The notes under the pieces: generated by a model
Seen by the model: only the letters and a program-made list of their open reading frames with translations
What the model was told of the DNA's origin: nothing
Databases searched by the model: none
Source of the DNA: Eubacteriales Family XIII. Incertae Sedis bacterium
GTDB taxonomy: Bacteria; Bacillota; Clostridia; Peptostreptococcales; Anaerovoracaceae
NCBI GenBank assembly: GCA_031263335.1
Contig: JAISGB010000198.1
Span: 1 to 7,080 of the forward strand
Reading direction: 5' to 3'
DNA: 7,080 nucleotides
In this document: positions 6,053 to 7,080 of the stretch, piece by piece
How the letters are laid out: each line of letters begins with the position of its first letter
Position numbering within the stretch: position 1 is the stretch's first letter
Program-made: the position numbers and the translations under genes

Positions 6053-6887
6053 GATCGATCACGGTTGCAAATGCCCGGGCAACCCGCTGTTGCCGCAAAT
6101 ATGCAAGGTAATCAAGATTACCGAGGAAACGCCGGATGTAAAGACCTTCCGCATACAGACCTTGGATGGCAAAAAGCCGTTCACGCCCCTGCCGGGGCAA
6201 CTCGCGATGATCTCCGTGCTGAACGTGGGCGAGGCGATGTTCTCCCTCACCGCACAGGGGGATGATTGGATAGAATCGTCCATCAAGCGGGTCGGGTTCC
6301 TGACGGAGGCGTTGCACAACCTGTTCGAAGGCGATTTGGTCGGCGTCCGAGGTCCCTACGGGAACCACTTCCCCACGGAGGAACTCAAGGGCCGGGACAT
6401 CCTGTTCGTGGGCGGAGGCATCGGCCTCGCGCCGGTGCGTTCCTTCATACGCCACGCCATAGCGCATCGGAAGGATTACGGCGAATTGGACGTCCTCTAC
6501 GGCTCCCGATCCTACGGCGATCTCGTGTTCAAGGAGGATATCTTCGACCACTGGCCCAAAGCCTGCAACACGCATATCACCATCGACATAGAGGAGGACG
6601 GTTGGGACGGCCATGTCGGCTTCGTGCCGTCCTACCTTGAGGAAAAAGCCTTCTCGCCCGAGGGCAAGGCGGTCGTGCTCTGCGGGCCGCCCATCATGAT
6701 CACGTTCTGCCTGATCAGCCTCGCGAAGATGGGATTTTCCAAGGAGAACGTCATCACCACGTTGGAAATGCGCATGAAATGCGGCGTCGGAAAATGCGGG
6801 CGTTGCAACATAGGGAGCAAATATGTGTGCCTCGACGGCCCCGTGTTCACGATGGCCGAATTGGAGGATCTGCCGGACGAGCAATGA
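6045..6887 (+). CDS. flxA: FlxA-like FAD/NAD(P)-binding oxidoreductase with C-terminal [2Fe-2S] (HydG/AsrB/PyrK type)
   Basis: This 280-residue NAD(P)H-oxidising flavoprotein is of ferredoxin-reductase type, the presumed electron entry of the complex. After an N-terminal Cys cluster (C8, C10, C20) a beta-barrel FAD domain carries MFSLT at 65-69, the position of the flavin-binding R-x-Y-S-type motif, and GPYG at 103-106. The NAD(P) domain has VGGGIGLAPVRSF (glycines at 123-127) and CGPPIM at 213-218. The C terminus binds a [2Fe-2S] cluster through C246, C251, C254 and C262 in the MKCGVGKCGRC...VCLDGPVF pattern shared with PyrK and sulfhydrogenase gamma. NADH rather than NADPH is expected from characterised Flx systems; the sequence alone does not prove it. 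The TGA overlaps the ATG of the following prenyltransferase gene by four bases. Confidence 0.92.
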   Translation: MVEIDHGCKCPGNPLLPQICKVIKITEETPDVKTFRIQTLDGKKPFTPLPGQLAMISVLNVGEAMFSLTAQGDDWIESSIKRVGFLTEALHNLFEGDLVGVRGPYGNHFPTEELKGRDILFVGGGIGLAPVRSFIRHAIAHRKDYGELDVLYGSRSYGDLVFKEDIFDHWPKACNTHITIDIEEDGWDGHVGFVPSYLEEKAFSPEGKAVVLCGPPIMITFCLISLAKMGFSKENVITTLEMRMKCGVGKCGRCNIGSKYVCLDGPVFTMAELEDLPDEQ

Positions 6888-7080
6888 GCATACGAAAAGA
6901 GACAACCCTCGCGCGGTTCCGCGCGAAAAACGCGGCAGGGACCTATGATCGGTTGGGTTTCACCGAGGCATTGGAGTTGGCCGCCCCCCATACTTGGGGC
7001 GCGAGCGTCGTCCCGGTCGTTGTGGCGTCCGCGATCTCCGCAAGCCTCTACGGCGCCTTTTCCGTCCCCCTCTTCTTCTC
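6884..7080 (+). CDS. UbiA/MenA-family prenyltransferase (DHNA polyprenyltransferase-like), N-terminal part, 3' end outside window
   Basis: An open frame starts at ATG 6884, overlapping the flxA stop (ATGA), and runs to the window end without a stop (65 codons visible). After a basic, soluble 27-residue leader comes ALELAAPHTWGASVVPVVV, resembling the start of MenA-type prenyltransferases, where a (R/A)P-x-T-(W/L)-x-A-S-x-x-P-V motif leads into the first membrane helix; the hydrophobic run continues to the edge. Such enzymes attach a polyprenyl chain to 1,4-dihydroxy-2-naphthoate to give demethylmenaquinone. The DD motifs that would confirm the activity lie beyond the window. No good ribosome binding site precedes the ATG (GGAGGA at 6863-6868 is 15 bases away), so reinitiation after flxA is likely. 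An alternative start is TTG 6953, with AGGGA at 6937. With the polyprenyl synthase at the other end it forms a plausible quinone pair. Confidence 0.75.
   Translation, partial: MSIRKETTLARFRAKNAAGTYDRLGFTEALELAAPHTWGASVVPVVVASAISASLYGAFSVPLFF

Noticed and set aside
5060..6887. Anaerobic sulfite reductase (AsrAB) or sulfhydrogenase (HydBG) operon
   Set aside because: The two proteins share these families' electron-transfer subunits, but no siroheme AsrC and no [NiFe] hydrogenase subunits are present. The flanking HdrA and MvhD-like genes identify a Flx-type module instead.
382..6887. Gene order hdrC-B-A-flxD-C-B-A as an unusual inversion of the published FlxABCD-HdrABC naming
   Set aside because: The published name lists subunits alphabetically and need not reflect transcription order. 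I cannot confirm the order in other genomes from memory well enough to call this one unusual.

Overview
The window carries one tightly packed plus-strand gene train from what looks like an anaerobic bacterium of high G+C content (about 60% by eye). At its core is a complete seven-gene set, hdrC-hdrB-hdrA-flxD-flxC-flxB-flxA (382-6887). It matches the FlxABCD-HdrABC type of NADH-linked heterodisulfide-reductase-like complex known from sulfate reducers and many other anaerobic bacteria. I see no archaeal signals: strong Shine-Dalgarno sites precede most genes, and the electron-input module binds NAD(P)H rather than being a [NiFe]-hydrogenase. Which phylum it comes from cannot be settled from this window; a Clostridia-like or related anaerobe is only a guess.

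Layout. Positions 1-338 hold the 3' end of a trans-polyprenyl diphosphate synthase gene. A 43-base spacer (339-381) contains a very stable all-GC hairpin and the hdrC ribosome binding site. Positions 382-3777 encode HdrC, HdrB and HdrA. Positions 3768-6887 encode the MvhD-like FlxD, two related iron-sulfur proteins (FlxC and FlxB) and the FAD/NAD(P)-binding FlxA. From 6884 to the window end runs the beginning of a UbiA/MenA-family prenyltransferase, whose start codon overlaps the flxA stop codon. All gene junctions after hdrC are overlaps of 3-10 bases or gaps of 1-10 bases, so the set is very probably one transcript. No promoter, terminator, RNA gene, mobile element or CRISPR array was seen.

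How the parts should work together (inference from the families). FlxA takes a hydride from NAD(P)H onto FAD. Electrons then pass through its [2Fe-2S] centre and the FlxB/FlxC clusters to FlxD and on to the HdrA flavin. There they can bifurcate to a low-potential acceptor (ferredoxin, through the HdrA ferredoxin domains) and, through HdrC, to the two non-cubane clusters of HdrB, where a disulfide is reduced. The disulfide substrate is not indicated here.

The most notable point is the setting. The redox module sits between two genes for isoprenoid-quinone side-chain synthesis and attachment, a polyprenyl diphosphate synthase and a DHNA-prenyltransferase-like protein. This suggests a link between an NADH/ferredoxin/disulfide complex and (demethyl)menaquinone chemistry or quinone-based extracellular electron transfer.
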